From: Chromobacterium haemolyticum DSM 19808
GTDB taxonomy: Bacteria; Pseudomonadota; Gammaproteobacteria; Burkholderiales; Chromobacteriaceae
Assembly (NCBI RefSeq): GCF_000711885.1
Contig: NZ_JONK01000034.1
Location: 1 to 53,937, forward strand
Reading direction: 5' to 3'
Length of the DNA: 53,937 bases
Part shown: positions 1-7,871 of the stretch, piece by piece
How the letters are laid out: the number at the start of each line of letters is the position of its first letter
How positions within the stretch are numbered: the stretch's first letter is position 1
Position numbers and translations under genes: made by a program
The notes under the pieces: generated by a model
The model's database searches: none
Seen by the model: the letters and a program-made list of their open reading frames with translations, nothing else
Told to the model about the DNA's origin: nothing

Positions 1-274
1 AAAGCCTGCTGTGCGACAGCGGTTACGTGGGCCAGCCCTTCGCGCAGGGAGTGCGGGAGATTCTGGGCGGGTATGTGACGGTACAGATCGCGAAGAGAAG
101 CGAGCTGCATACGTTCAAGGTGATGCCAAAACGATGGATTGTGGAGCGCAGCTTCGCTTGGTTGGAAAAGAGCAGAAGGCTGTGGAAGAACTGTGAGCGG
201 AAACTCAATACCAGCTTGCAGTTCATCCACTTGGCTTTCCTGGCTCTATTGCTCCGGAGATCGTAAACAGGTTC
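1..274 (+). mobile_element. IS5-family insertion sequence, 3' end only
   Basis: The window opens inside an insertion sequence. The transposase reading frame runs to a stop at 264-266 that lies inside the right terminal inverted repeat, which reads GATCGTAAACAGGTTC and ends at 274. The next three bases, TAA (275-277), fit the TNA target duplication of IS5-type elements; the other end is outside the window, so the duplication cannot be confirmed. The terminal repeat is the same as that of the family-1 MITEs found throughout the window. Element class is well supported; the exact subgroup (IS1031-like) is inference. Confidence 0.85.
3..266 (+). CDS. IS5-family transposase, C-terminal fragment
   Basis: Partial DDE transposase; the frame is open from the first bases of the window and 87 residues remain. 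It begins SLLCDSGYVGQPF, where the Asp of CDSGY is the expected second catalytic aspartate, and it contains PKRWIVERSFAWLEKSRR, the Y/R-x(2)-R-x(3)-E-x(6)-K type signature with the catalytic Glu. The C-terminus (NTSLQFIHLAFLALLL) is typical of the IS1031/IS5 relatives. It cuts and joins the ends of its own element and could act on the family-1 MITEs that share its terminal repeat. The upstream part, including the first catalytic Asp, is outside the window. Confidence 0.9.
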   Translation, partial: SLLCDSGYVGQPFAQGVREILGGYVTVQIAKRSELHTFKVMPKRWIVERSFAWLEKSRRLWKNCERKLNTSLQFIHLAFLALLLRRS

Positions 275-499
275 TAAGCCCGCGCAAGCGGCGCCGTGTC
301 TTCGCGGCGCGGCCGCCGCAACGCCTCTTTGCCGACCCCGCGGCAATGGAAGCGCTTTACGCCGGACGCCAAACCTGCCTACGATTCAGCAATAGGCCCT
401 CGAGGCCCACAACAATATCGAGCGGAGACGCGGCGCACGCCGCGCTCCGTACGGGCAGCACGCATGCCGCGCGCACAGATTGAGCAAGGATTCGGGGAA

Positions 500-1300
500 A
501 TGATGAGACTTCGCAGCTGGCTGCTGGGCAGCCTGGCTGTAGTCCTGCTGGCGGCAGCTCAGCCGCAGGCCGCGCCACGTCTGAAAATCACCCTGTCCAA
601 CCAGGAGTGGCCGCCCTATATGGGCAAGGAACTGCCGTATGACGGCATTTTGTCGCGTCTGGTCAAAGAGGCGTTCGCCCGCGCCAACGTCGACGTCGCC
701 TTCCGTTACTACCCCAACAACCGCACGCTGCAATCGGCGCGCAACGGCACCGTGGACGGGAGCTTCGGCTGGGCGCCGACGCCGGAACGCAAGCAGGATC
801 TACTATTCACCCAACCCATGCTGCATGCGCGCATGGTATTTTTCCAGCGCCGCAACGCCACCTTCCCCTGGAACGACTTGTCCAATCTGCGCCACGCGCG
901 GGTGGGCGTCACAGTCGGCAATTTCTATTCAGACGAATTCAATCAGCAGGTCAAGTCCGGCCACTTAGTGCCGGATATGGCGCCGGACGACGTCACCAAT
1001 CTGCGCAAACTGCTGGCCGGCCGCATCGACTTGTTCCCCATCGACGCGGAAGTGGGTCAATACCTTATCGCCCGCAACTTCCCGCCCCGGCTGGCTCAGC
1101 AATTGGAGCCGCAAAGCAAATCGTTCTGGGTGGCGCCGCTGCATGTGGTGATCTGGCGCAAACACCGCCAGGGCCCGGAATTGGTGGAGCGTTTCAATCG
1201 CGGCTTGAAGGCCTTGCAGGACAGCGGGGAGTTTGATCGCATTGTGGCGGAGACCCGAGCCGCCAGCCTGGCCTACCACAAACCGATCAAGGCCCCGTGA
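500..1300 (+). CDS. Periplasmic solute-binding protein, amino-acid (family 3) type
   Basis: A 266-residue secreted protein. The N-terminus is a signal peptide (MMRLRSW, a hydrophobic stretch, then AAAQPQAAP as probable cleavage region). The body follows the family-3 substrate-binding fold: a start like LKITLSNQEWPPYMG, a central VGVTVGNFYSDEF segment and a final helix ending ...FDRIVAETRAA. Such proteins capture polar amino acids or related small solutes for ABC uptake or sensing; no permease or ATPase genes lie next to it, so it is an orphan. The start at 500 is preferred because AAGGA lies nine bases upstream; a second ATG follows at 503. Ligand unknown. Confidence 0.8.
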   Translation: MMRLRSWLLGSLAVVLLAAAQPQAAPRLKITLSNQEWPPYMGKELPYDGILSRLVKEAFARANVDVAFRYYPNNRTLQSARNGTVDGSFGWAPTPERKQDLLFTQPMLHARMVFFQRRNATFPWNDLSNLRHARVGVTVGNFYSDEFNQQVKSGHLVPDMAPDDVTNLRKLLAGRIDLFPIDAEVGQYLIARNFPPRLAQQLEPQSKSFWVAPLHVVIWRKHRQGPELVERFNRGLKALQDSGEFDRIVAETRAASLAYHKPIKAP

Positions 1301-1326
1301 ACAGGGCCGGTGGAGAGGATGTGGCG

Positions 1327-1938
1327 CTACGGCGCGTCCGTGCTGCTCAACACCACCGGCCGGCCGTGGAAATAGCCCTGGAACCAGCGGAAACCCAAAT
1401 CCCGGCAGCGTTCGAACTGTTCGCGGCTATCCACCTTTTCCGCCAGCAAAATGCCGTCGAAATCGCTCAACTGCGCCATCAGCGCCGGCAGGCGCTCTGT
1501 TTCCACCGCAGCCACGTCCACTTTGACAATGTCCACCAGCGGCAGCATCGCGGTCTGGTCCGGCCCCAAGTGGATCACATCGTCCAACGCCAGGCGGAAG
1601 CCGCGCTGGCGCAACAGCGCCATCCGTTGCAGCAAGGCCTCGGTGACGGTGACCGTTTCCAGTATTTCCAGCACCAGCCGTTCCGCCGGCAATTGGTCCA
1701 GGATGGCGTCTTGCAACAAATCCGCGCTAGCGTTGATGAAACCGGGAAACTGACCCAACACATCCACGTTGCCCAGTTCACCGAAGGCGTTGCGCAACAC
1801 CTCGGCGCTGGCGAGCAGATCGTCGCGCACCAAGGCGAAATTGGCCGGGCTGGAACGGAACAATAGTTCATAGGCCACCAGTTGCTGCTGGCGATCAACG
1901 ATTGCCTGCCGGCCAAGATAACGTGAAGAATTAGGCAT
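1327..1938 (-). CDS. Degenerate EAL-domain protein (YuxH-like, no HDOD domain)
   Basis: 203 residues that align by eye with cyclic-di-GMP phosphodiesterase EAL domains: YELLFR replaces the EAL motif, followed by FINAS, LEILETV, LALDDV, VKVDV, LLAEKVD and FQGYFHGRP. Several metal and substrate residues are retained, but the DDFGTG loop needed for efficient catalysis is replaced by DDVIHLG. The ELLFR form is typical of EAL-HDOD regulators, yet the C-terminal HDOD half is absent and the protein ends just after the EAL fold. It is therefore more likely a binding or scaffold protein than an active phosphodiesterase. A GTG start at 1965 would add nine residues; ATG at 1938 begins the family-like MPNSSRYLGRQ. 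Confidence 0.75.
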   Translation of the reverse strand: MPNSSRYLGRQAIVDRQQQLVAYELLFRSSPANFALVRDDLLASAEVLRNAFGELGNVDVLGQFPGFINASADLLQDAILDQLPAERLVLEILETVTVTEALLQRMALLRQRGFRLALDDVIHLGPDQTAMLPLVDIVKVDVAAVETERLPALMAQLSDFDGILLAEKVDSREQFERCRDLGFRWFQGYFHGRPVVLSSTDAP

Positions 1939-2076
1939 GCCGACGATACTACAGGATATTTCCACCGTTGTTGGGCATCTCCTGCTGGGACCGTCAAAAA
2001 ATATGACAGCTTATGCCTGACCACCGCCATTAAATGCGGTAAGGTTGCAAATTACCCTCAAGTCAGCGAGACCGCC

Positions 2077-2691
2077 ATGTTGCCAACCCGACAAATTCCT
2101 CGTGAGGAGATCAAAGCGCTGCCGCTGTTCGCCGGCTTGACCCCGGAGCAGGTGCGGCTGGCCGCCACGCCGGAACTGGCCGCCGCCGCGTTGCGGGAGC
2201 TGGGCGGCTGCGCGGTGCTGGGCTTCGACACCGAATCCCGCCCCACTTTCCACAAAGGCGAAAAACCAACCGGCCCTCACCTGATACAGTTGGCCTGCGA
2301 CGACGGCGCCTGGCTGTTCCCGGTGCAGGACGGCCAGTGCGCGCCGGAGTTGAAAACCCTGCTGGAAGACCCTCAGCGGCTCTTGGTGGGCTTCGAACTC
2401 AGTTCGGATCAGTCGCTGCTGAAGCAGCGCTTGGGCATACGTTGCGGCCGAGTGCTGGACTTGGTGTCTTGCTTCGACAGCGACGACCCGCGCATCACCG
2501 TCGGCGCGGTGCAGGCGGTGGCGCGGCTGTTCGGCCAGTACTTCCGCAAATCCAAGAAACTGTCCACCACCAACTGGTCCAAACTACCGCTGACGCCGGC
2601 GCAACAAGCTTACGCCGGCAACGACGCCTGGGTGGCGCTGCGGGTGTTCCGCGCGCTGGAAGCGCGCGGACGGCTGCCCCCAACGCCCTAA
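2077..2691 (+). CDS. 3'-5' exonuclease domain protein (DEDDy, RNase D-like)
   Basis: 204 residues. The DEDD exonuclease motifs are visible: LGFDTES near residue 48 (motif I, Asp and Glu), LVGFELSSDQSLL near 107 (motif II, here with Ser-Asp) and a Y-x(3)-D form in QQAYAGNDAWVALRVF near 180 (motif III, DEDDy class). There is no HRDC domain, so it is shorter than RNase D and resembles stand-alone 3'-5' exonuclease proteins. The substrate is probably RNA or DNA ends. It stands alone, and its stop is two bases from the stop of the convergent nucleotidase gene, so the two transcripts must overlap unless they share a terminator that is not evident. Confidence 0.8.
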   Translation: MLPTRQIPREEIKALPLFAGLTPEQVRLAATPELAAAALRELGGCAVLGFDTESRPTFHKGEKPTGPHLIQLACDDGAWLFPVQDGQCAPELKTLLEDPQRLLVGFELSSDQSLLKQRLGIRCGRVLDLVSCFDSDDPRITVGAVQAVARLFGQYFRKSKKLSTTNWSKLPLTPAQQAYAGNDAWVALRVFRALEARGRLPPTP

Positions 2692-2692
2692 C

Positions 2693-4384
2693 TCAAGGCA
2701 GACGCGTGATCCGGTTCAGCGCCGGCACCGCCACCGGCGACGCGCCGGCGAAATAACTCTCCAGCACGTCCACGTCCACGCCGCCGCCCACCCGGTTGCC
2801 GCCCTGAGTCAACACAGTGAAACCATCGCCGCCGCCGGCGATGAAGTTATTGACCTGCACCCGGTAGCTGGCCAAGGGATCAATGGCGATGCCGTTGATC
2901 TTGATGCTGGCGATGTCCACTTTGTTGCCCACCGGCGCCGCCTGGCTCCAGCTATAACTGAAGCCCTTGGATACTTGCAGAATCTTGACCTTTGACGGAT
3001 CGCTCCATTGCTGCTCCAGCAGCTGATCAATCTGCGCGCCGGTCAGAGTCAAGGTGGTCATCACGTTGCCGAACGGCTGAGTGGTGAACAATTGGCTGTA
3101 CGTCACATTGCCGCCGGCGCCGGGGATAATGTCGGCTCGCACTCCGCCCGGATTCATGAAAGCCACTACCGCGCCTTGAGCGGCGCCCGCCGCCAATTGC
3201 GCGTCGGCCACCACGTCGCCCAACGCGGTTTCGCCGGCCGCCGACGGGGTGCGATCCAAAATGCCCGCGGCCTGGCCCACTACTCGATTGGCCACCGGAG
3301 CCACCAGATCCTTATACAGCTTGACCAGATTGCTGACCGAGGCCAGCGGCGCGATTTCGCGGGCCACCACCCGGTTCTGCGCCTGAATCGAACCGGGCTT
3401 GACGTCACGGGTGGCCGGATCCAGCACAAAGTCGATTTCGGTGAACAACTGCCCGTAATTCTTGGCGCTGGTCACCCGGCGGCCATCGATCACGCAGTTG
3501 TAGGCCTGGTGGGTGTGGCCGGTGACCACGAGCTTCACAGCCGGATCCAGTTTTTTGACGATGTCGACGATGGGGCCGGACACGCCGTTGCACTCGTTGA
3601 AATTGCCGCTCTGATAGCCGCCCTCGTGCACCACCACCACCACGGCGGAGACGCCCTGTCGCTTCAGTTGCGGAATCAGTTGGTTCACCGTGGCCGCCTC
3701 GTCCTGGAAGCTCAGGCCCTTGATGCCGTCCGGCGACACGATTTCCGGCGTGCCTTTCAAAGTCATGCCGATGAAAGCCACCGGAATGCCGCCGAACTTC
3801 TTGATTTCATAGGCAGGGAACAAGGTGCCGCCATCGCTTTTCTTGACGTTGGCCGCCAGAAATTTGAACTTGGCGCCGGCGAATTTGCCGTTCAGACAGG
3901 AAGTCGTGGGCGCGTCCGTCTTGCAGCCGCCGTTCTGCATGCGCAGCAGTTCCTGCTGGCCGTCGTCGAACTCGTGGTTGCCCACGGCATTGAGGTCCAG
4001 GCCCAGTAAATTCATTGCCTCGATGGTGGGCTCGTCGTGGAACAAGCCGGACACCAGCGGGCTGGCGCCGATCAGATCGCCGGCCGACACCACCACGGTA
4101 TTGGGCGATTTGGCGCGCAGCGACTGCACCCAGGCCGCCAGATAGTCGACGCCGCCGGCGTTGATCTTGACAGTCTTGCTTGGATCGGCCGGATCCGGCA
4201 CCGTCAGTTGGCCCGGCATCTCCAGATTGCCGTGGAAATCGTTGAAGGCGATCATCTTCACCGCCACCGGCTGGCGCGAAACGCCGGTGGTCTGATCGCC
4301 CGGCCCCCAGCTGCCGGAGCCGGAGGAACAGCCGAACAACGCCAGGCTCGCCGCCAGACACAGGCTCATGGTTTTCAGTTTCAC
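2693..4384 (-). CDS. 5'-nucleotidase/UshA-type metallophosphoesterase lipoprotein
   Basis: About 563 residues. The N-terminus has a hydrophobic segment ending in LALFGC, a lipobox, so it is probably a lipoprotein. The N-terminal metallophosphatase domain shows AFNDFHGN, VVSAGDLIG, GNHEFDDG, VVVHEGG and VVTGHTHQ, the ligands of the two-metal site. The C-terminal 5'-nucleotidase domain has FMNPGGVRAD, TTQPFGN and NNFIAGGGDG for base stacking. It hydrolyses nucleotides outside the cytoplasm for nucleoside and phosphate salvage. I chose GTG at 4384 because AAGGA lies eight bases before it; ATG at 4393 is in frame but has its SD too close. Paralogous in fold to the CpdB-like protein at 45663-47570. 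Confidence 0.88.
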   Translation of the reverse strand: MKLKTMSLCLAASLALFGCSSGSGSWGPGDQTTGVSRQPVAVKMIAFNDFHGNLEMPGQLTVPDPADPSKTVKINAGGVDYLAAWVQSLRAKSPNTVVVSAGDLIGASPLVSGLFHDEPTIEAMNLLGLDLNAVGNHEFDDGQQELLRMQNGGCKTDAPTTSCLNGKFAGAKFKFLAANVKKSDGGTLFPAYEIKKFGGIPVAFIGMTLKGTPEIVSPDGIKGLSFQDEAATVNQLIPQLKRQGVSAVVVVVHEGGYQSGNFNECNGVSGPIVDIVKKLDPAVKLVVTGHTHQAYNCVIDGRRVTSAKNYGQLFTEIDFVLDPATRDVKPGSIQAQNRVVAREIAPLASVSNLVKLYKDLVAPVANRVVGQAAGILDRTPSAAGETALGDVVADAQLAAGAAQGAVVAFMNPGGVRADIIPGAGGNVTYSQLFTTQPFGNVMTTLTLTGAQIDQLLEQQWSDPSKVKILQVSKGFSYSWSQAAPVGNKVDIASIKINGIAIDPLASYRVQVNNFIAGGGDGFTVLTQGGNRVGGGVDVDVLESYFAGASPVAVPALNRITRLP

Positions 4385-4564
4385 GAAACGCATCCTTGTC
4401 TTGTTTGTTGTCGCTCGCGCCGACGCCGCCGGCCGCGACCGAAATGAGGAGACGCCCGTCCACTGCCATGGACCGCGATAGACGCTCCGATCGCGCGCAC
4501 TATAGCAAAACAAAATGACAAAGAGTTAAAACTTTCGTGATGCGAAACAAATCGCCATGCGGCC

Positions 4565-5149
4565 TCAGTTTTCGCCCGGCTTGGCCTCAAGCGCCGCCAG
4601 CGCGTCCGCGGTGTTGAGATTGGGGAAGAGATGGTCGAACGCGACTTCGACATGGTCCAGTCCGGCCAGCCAGCCGCGGATGGAACGGCCTCCGCCGGCC
4701 AGATAGGCGGTCAGACCGGCTCGCAGACCAGGCCCCAGGGCCAGCAGGCTGGGATGCCAGCCTTCGCGGTCCCTCGCGCTGGCCGCTTGGCGGCCAGCCG
4801 CCACTTCCGCCAGCAAACGACGCGAGAAATCCGCCGGCAGCCGCACCGCGTCGCAAGGCATCACCAACCAGACCGCGCCGTCGTCGCGCTCCAAGGCCGC
4901 CAGCACTCCGGCCAACGGTCCCGGGTAGTCCGGCAGGCTATCCGGCAGCAGTGGACAGCCGAAACCTGCGTACGCGTCCAGATTGCGGTTGGCCGAGATC
5001 CACACCCGTTGCGCCAGCGGCGTCTGCGCGGCCAGCGCCGCCAAGGCGTGCGCCAGCAGCGGCCGCCCGGACAACATCGCCAGGCCCTTGTCGACGCCGC
5101 CCATGCGCGTGGCGCGGCCGCCGGCCAGAATCAGCGCCTGGTGGCTCAT
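4565..5149 (-). CDS. mobA: Molybdenum cofactor guanylyltransferase
   Basis: 194 residues, usual length for MobA. It attaches GMP from GTP to Mo-molybdopterin, giving the guanine dinucleotide form used by DMSO-reductase-family enzymes in the cytoplasm. The nucleotide-binding signature LILAGGRATRMGGVDKGL is at residues 6-23, and the metal-binding WLVMPCD lies near residue 95. It is the last gene of a moaD-moaE-mobA operon: its ATG overlaps the moaE stop by four bases (ATGA arrangement), so translation is probably coupled. The clustering makes the assignment secure. Confidence 0.93.
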   Translation of the reverse strand: MSHQALILAGGRATRMGGVDKGLAMLSGRPLLAHALAALAAQTPLAQRVWISANRNLDAYAGFGCPLLPDSLPDYPGPLAGVLAALERDDGAVWLVMPCDAVRLPADFSRRLLAEVAAGRQAASARDREGWHPSLLALGPGLRAGLTAYLAGGGRSIRGWLAGLDHVEVAFDHLFPNLNTADALAALEAKPGEN

Positions 5150-5610
5150 TGCCAGCGTTCCGCCGCTTGAGCGTCGCTGTGTTTGGCCTCCACCCAGCGC
5201 GCGCTGCCATCGGCCAGAATTTCCTTTTTCCAGAACGGCGCGTCCTGCTTCAGGTAGTCCATCAGGAATTCCGCGGCGGCGAAAGCGTCGCGGCGGTGGC
5301 TGCTGGCCACCACCACCAGCACGATGGGCTCGCCCAGACTCAGCCGCCCAACGCGGTGGATGACGGTGGCCGCCTGCAACGGCCAGCGCCGGCGCGCCTC
5401 CGCCACAATGGCTTCCAACGCTTTTTCGGTCATGCCCGGATAGTGTTCCAGTTCAAGCGCTGTCACATCGCGACTGTCGCCGTAATCCCGCACCAGCCCG
5501 CTGAAGCTCACCACCGCGCCGCAAGCCGGGTTGCCGGACAGCGCGTCGATTTCCGCGCCGGCGCTGAAACGCTGCGGCTGCACCCGCACCGTGAACGGCC
5601 CCATGCTCAT
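5146..5610 (-). CDS. moaE: Molybdopterin synthase catalytic subunit
   Basis: 154 residues. MoaE is the large subunit of molybdopterin synthase and transfers sulfur from the MoaD thiocarboxylate to precursor Z (cPMP). Family features are clear: CGAVVSFSGLVRDYG near residue 29, LELEHYPGMTEKAL near 51, HRVGRL, and the active-site MDYLKQDAPFWKKE near 117 with the conserved lysines, followed by RWVEAKHSD. Its start overlaps the moaD stop by four bases and its end overlaps the mobA start, so the three genes form one compact transcriptional and translational unit. Confidence 0.95.
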   Translation of the reverse strand: MSMGPFTVRVQPQRFSAGAEIDALSGNPACGAVVSFSGLVRDYGDSRDVTALELEHYPGMTEKALEAIVAEARRRWPLQAATVIHRVGRLSLGEPIVLVVVASSHRRDAFAAAEFLMDYLKQDAPFWKKEILADGSARWVEAKHSDAQAAERWQ

Positions 5611-5858
5611 CCCCCGGTCACCGGCGGAAACACCGCCACCTCGTCGCCGTCGCTCAAAGCGGAGTCCAAGCGCGCCATCTGCTGGTTCACCGCCACGCGG
5701 AACACCCGGTCAGCGGCCAGCTCCCGCGCCCAGACCTCGCCGCGCAGCCGCAACTCCACCAGCAGCTCCTCCACCGTGGCCGCGTCGCTGTCCAAGTGTT
5801 CGCTCTCCAGACCGAACTCGTCCCGCAAGCGGGCAAAATACAAAAGATTCAGTTTCAT
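5607..5858 (-). CDS. moaD: Molybdopterin synthase sulfur carrier subunit
   Basis: 83 residues, a beta-grasp ubiquitin-like protein. It begins MKLNLLYFARLRDEFG and ends VAVFPPVTGG; the C-terminal Gly-Gly is the site that is adenylated and converted to a thiocarboxylate for sulfur donation to cPMP. It is the first gene of the moaD-moaE-mobA operon, with a four-base overlap to moaE. About 140 bases separate it from the fba gene downstream on the chromosome side, with no other gene between. Confidence 0.95.
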   Translation of the reverse strand: MKLNLLYFARLRDEFGLESEHLDSDAATVEELLVELRLRGEVWARELAADRVFRVAVNQQMARLDSALSDGDEVAVFPPVTGG

Positions 5859-5949
5859 CGCCTGCCTCTGTGCGCATTAAGCGGATACCGCAGTGTAAGC
5901 AATCCGGGCCGGGCCTCCAATACGTCAAGGTGGCTAGACGCCCGCCCGC

Positions 5950-5973
5950 AAAAAAGCCCGCTCGCGGCGGGCT
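5950..5973 (-). terminator. Rho-independent terminator of fba
   Basis: On the minus strand, AGCCCGC-cgcga-GCGGGCT is followed by a run of six T. It lies 24 bases beyond the fba stop codon and matches the direction of fba transcription. Confidence 0.85.
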
Positions 5974-5996
5974 GGTCCGGGCAAAAAGGCAGATCC

Positions 5997-7061
5997 TTAC
6001 TTGACGATCTGCGCCAGTTCGCCCTTCAGGTATTTATTGGCCATGGTGTCCAGGTTGATCGCCTTGATCTTGCTGGCCTGGCCGGCGGAGCCGAAGGCCT
6101 CGTAGCGGGCGATACAGATGTCGCGCATCGCATCCGTGGACACTTTCAGGTATTTGCGCGGATCGAACTCGGCCGGGTGCTGGGCCAGGAAGCGACGGAT
6201 GGCGCCGGTGGAGGCCAGGCGCAGGTCGGTGTCGATGTTGACCTTGCGCACGCCGTGCTTGATGCCTTCCACAATCTCTTCCACCGGCACGCCGTAGGTT
6301 TCGCCCAAATCGCCGCCAAACTCGTTGATGATCTGCAGCCATTCCTGCGGCACGCTGGAGGAACCGTGCATCACCAGGTGAGTGTTGGGGATGCGGGCGT
6401 GGATTTCCTTGATGCGGTCGATGCGCAGCACGTCGCCGGTGGGCTTCTTGCTGAACTTGTAAGCGCCGTGGCTGGTGCCGATGGCGATGGCCAATGCGTC
6501 CACGCCGGTATCCTTGACGAACTGGGCCGCTTCTTCCGGATCGGTCAGCAACTGGCTGTGATCCAGCACGCCCTCGGCGCCCACGCCGTCCTCTTCGCCG
6601 GCCATGCCGGTTTCCAGGCTGCCCAGGCAGCCGATCTCGCCCTCCACCGACACGCCGCAAGCGTGGGCGAAGTTGACCACGGTGCGGGTGACGTCGACGT
6701 TGTAGTCATAGTCGGCCGGGGTCTTGCCGTCGCTCTTCAGCGAACCGTCCATCATCACCGAGGAGAAACCAAGCTGGATCGAGCGTTGGCACACGTCCGG
6801 GCTGGTGCCGTGATCCTGATGCATCACGACCGGGATGTGCGGGAATTCTTCCACCGCGGCCAGGATCATGTGGCGCAGGAAGGGCGCGCCGGCGTATTTG
6901 CGCGCGCCGGCGGAGGCCTGCACGATCACCGGAGCGTTCACCTTGTCGGCGGCCTCCATGATGGCGCGCATCTGCTCCAGGTTGTTGACGTTGAAGGCCG
7001 GCAGGCCGTAGCCGAATTCCGCTGCGTGGTCCAGCAGCTGACGCATGGAAACGAGAGCCAT
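5997..7061 (-). CDS. fba: Fructose-bisphosphate aldolase, class II
   Basis: 354 residues. Reversibly cleaves fructose 1,6-bisphosphate to dihydroxyacetone phosphate and glyceraldehyde 3-phosphate in the cytoplasm, with a divalent metal. The zinc-binding HQDH is at residues 81-84, followed by [10 protein letters not shown]; further conserved segments are [20 protein letters not shown] and MHGSSSVP, then [12 protein letters not shown]. This is the class IIB type common in Gram-negative bacteria. The start [11 protein letters not shown] is preferred because GGAGA precedes it by nine bases. It clusters with pgk, gapA and tkt. A perfect hairpin lies in its leader just upstream of the ribosome-binding site. 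Confidence 0.95.
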   Translation of the reverse strand: MALVSMRQLLDHAAEFGYGLPAFNVNNLEQMRAIMEAADKVNAPVIVQASAGARKYAGAPFLRHMILAAVEEFPHIPVVMHQDHGTSPDVCQRSIQLGFSSVMMDGSLKSDGKTPADYDYNVDVTRTVVNFAHACGVSVEGEIGCLGSLETGMAGEEDGVGAEGVLDHSQLLTDPEEAAQFVKDTGVDALAIAIGTSHGAYKFSKKPTGDVLRIDRIKEIHARIPNTHLVMHGSSSVPQEWLQIINEFGGDLGETYGVPVEEIVEGIKHGVRKVNIDTDLRLASTGAIRRFLAQHPAEFDPRKYLKVSTDAMRDICIARYEAFGSAGQASKIKAINLDTMANKYLKGELAQIVK

Positions 7062-7081
7062 GGTGTTCAATCTCCGCAAAC

Positions 7082-7101
7082 TGCTCCGCCTGAGCGGAGC
7101 A
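7082..7101 (-). promoter_or_regulatory. Hairpin in the fba leader
   Basis: TGCTCCGC-ctga-GCGGAGCA is a perfect 8-bp stem with a 4-base loop, ending about six bases before the fba Shine-Dalgarno sequence. It has no T run, so it is not a simple terminator. It may affect mRNA stability or ribosome access; function is inference. Confidence 0.4.
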
Positions 7102-7147
7102 TGGTTGGCGCCCGGACCGCGCCGCGGCCCGAGGCGAATTCATCAAT

Positions 7148-7777
7148 TCAGTGTCTGGACACGCTGGACAACAATACGCCGGCGCCGACAAAAGCGCCGC
7201 CGGATACCTTGTTGACCAGCTTGAGACGCCGCGCGCTATTCAGCCAGCCGGCCAAACGCGCGCCGCCGCCGGCGTAAGCCAGCTGCCAGGACGCCTCGAT
7301 CACGTAAAACGTCGCCGCCAGGATCGCCAGCTGCGGCCCCTGCGGCTGTTGCGCGTTCATAAACTGGGGGAACAACGCGGTAAAGAAAATAAAGGCCTTG
7401 GGATTGCTCATCGCCACCAGGAAGCCCGTGCGGAACATGCCCCAGGGCGTGTGCTTCCCGGTCGCCGCCTCCCGGATTTCCTCCACCGGCTGCGGCTGGC
7501 TGCGCCAAGTCTTGATTCCCAGATAGATCAGATAGGCGGCGCCGGCGTATTTTACCAAGGAAAACAGCAGTTCGGAGGTGGCCAGCACCGCGCCCAGGCC
7601 AGCGGCGGAGCCGAACATGATCAAACCCAGCGCCGTCATCAGGCCAAAACACGTCATCAGCGTGCGCCGCACCCCGTAGTGGATGCCGTGGGTCATCGCC
7701 AGCAGCATATTGGGCCCGGGCGTGGCCGAGACGAAAAACACGGTGGTGACGAACAGCAACCAAGTATTGAGCGACAT
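7148..7777 (-). CDS. LysE/RhtB-family amino-acid exporter
   Basis: 209 residues, an inner-membrane protein with about six hydrophobic segments. The family signature ATPGPNMLLAMTHGIHYG is at residues 18-35, followed by a second conserved stretch at FRTGFLVAMSNPKAFIFF near 115 and a terminal TM ending VSRH. These proteins export amino acids or homoserine-type compounds driven by the proton gradient; substrate cannot be read from the sequence. GGAGA five bases before ATG 7777 fixes the start. It sits between fba and pgk in the same direction but about 70-90 bases from each, so it may be an independent unit. Confidence 0.88.
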   Translation of the reverse strand: MSLNTWLLFVTTVFFVSATPGPNMLLAMTHGIHYGVRRTLMTCFGLMTALGLIMFGSAAGLGAVLATSELLFSLVKYAGAAYLIYLGIKTWRSQPQPVEEIREAATGKHTPWGMFRTGFLVAMSNPKAFIFFTALFPQFMNAQQPQGPQLAILAATFYVIEASWQLAYAGGGARLAGWLNSARRLKLVNKVSGGAFVGAGVLLSSVSRH

Positions 7778-7871
7778 GAGTATCTCCGGCGGGTGGGCCA
7801 TCAGAATGAAACGGCGAGGAATAAAACAGTGTAACGCAAGCCATTCATCCTGATAGCCTTTTTCCCTGGCC

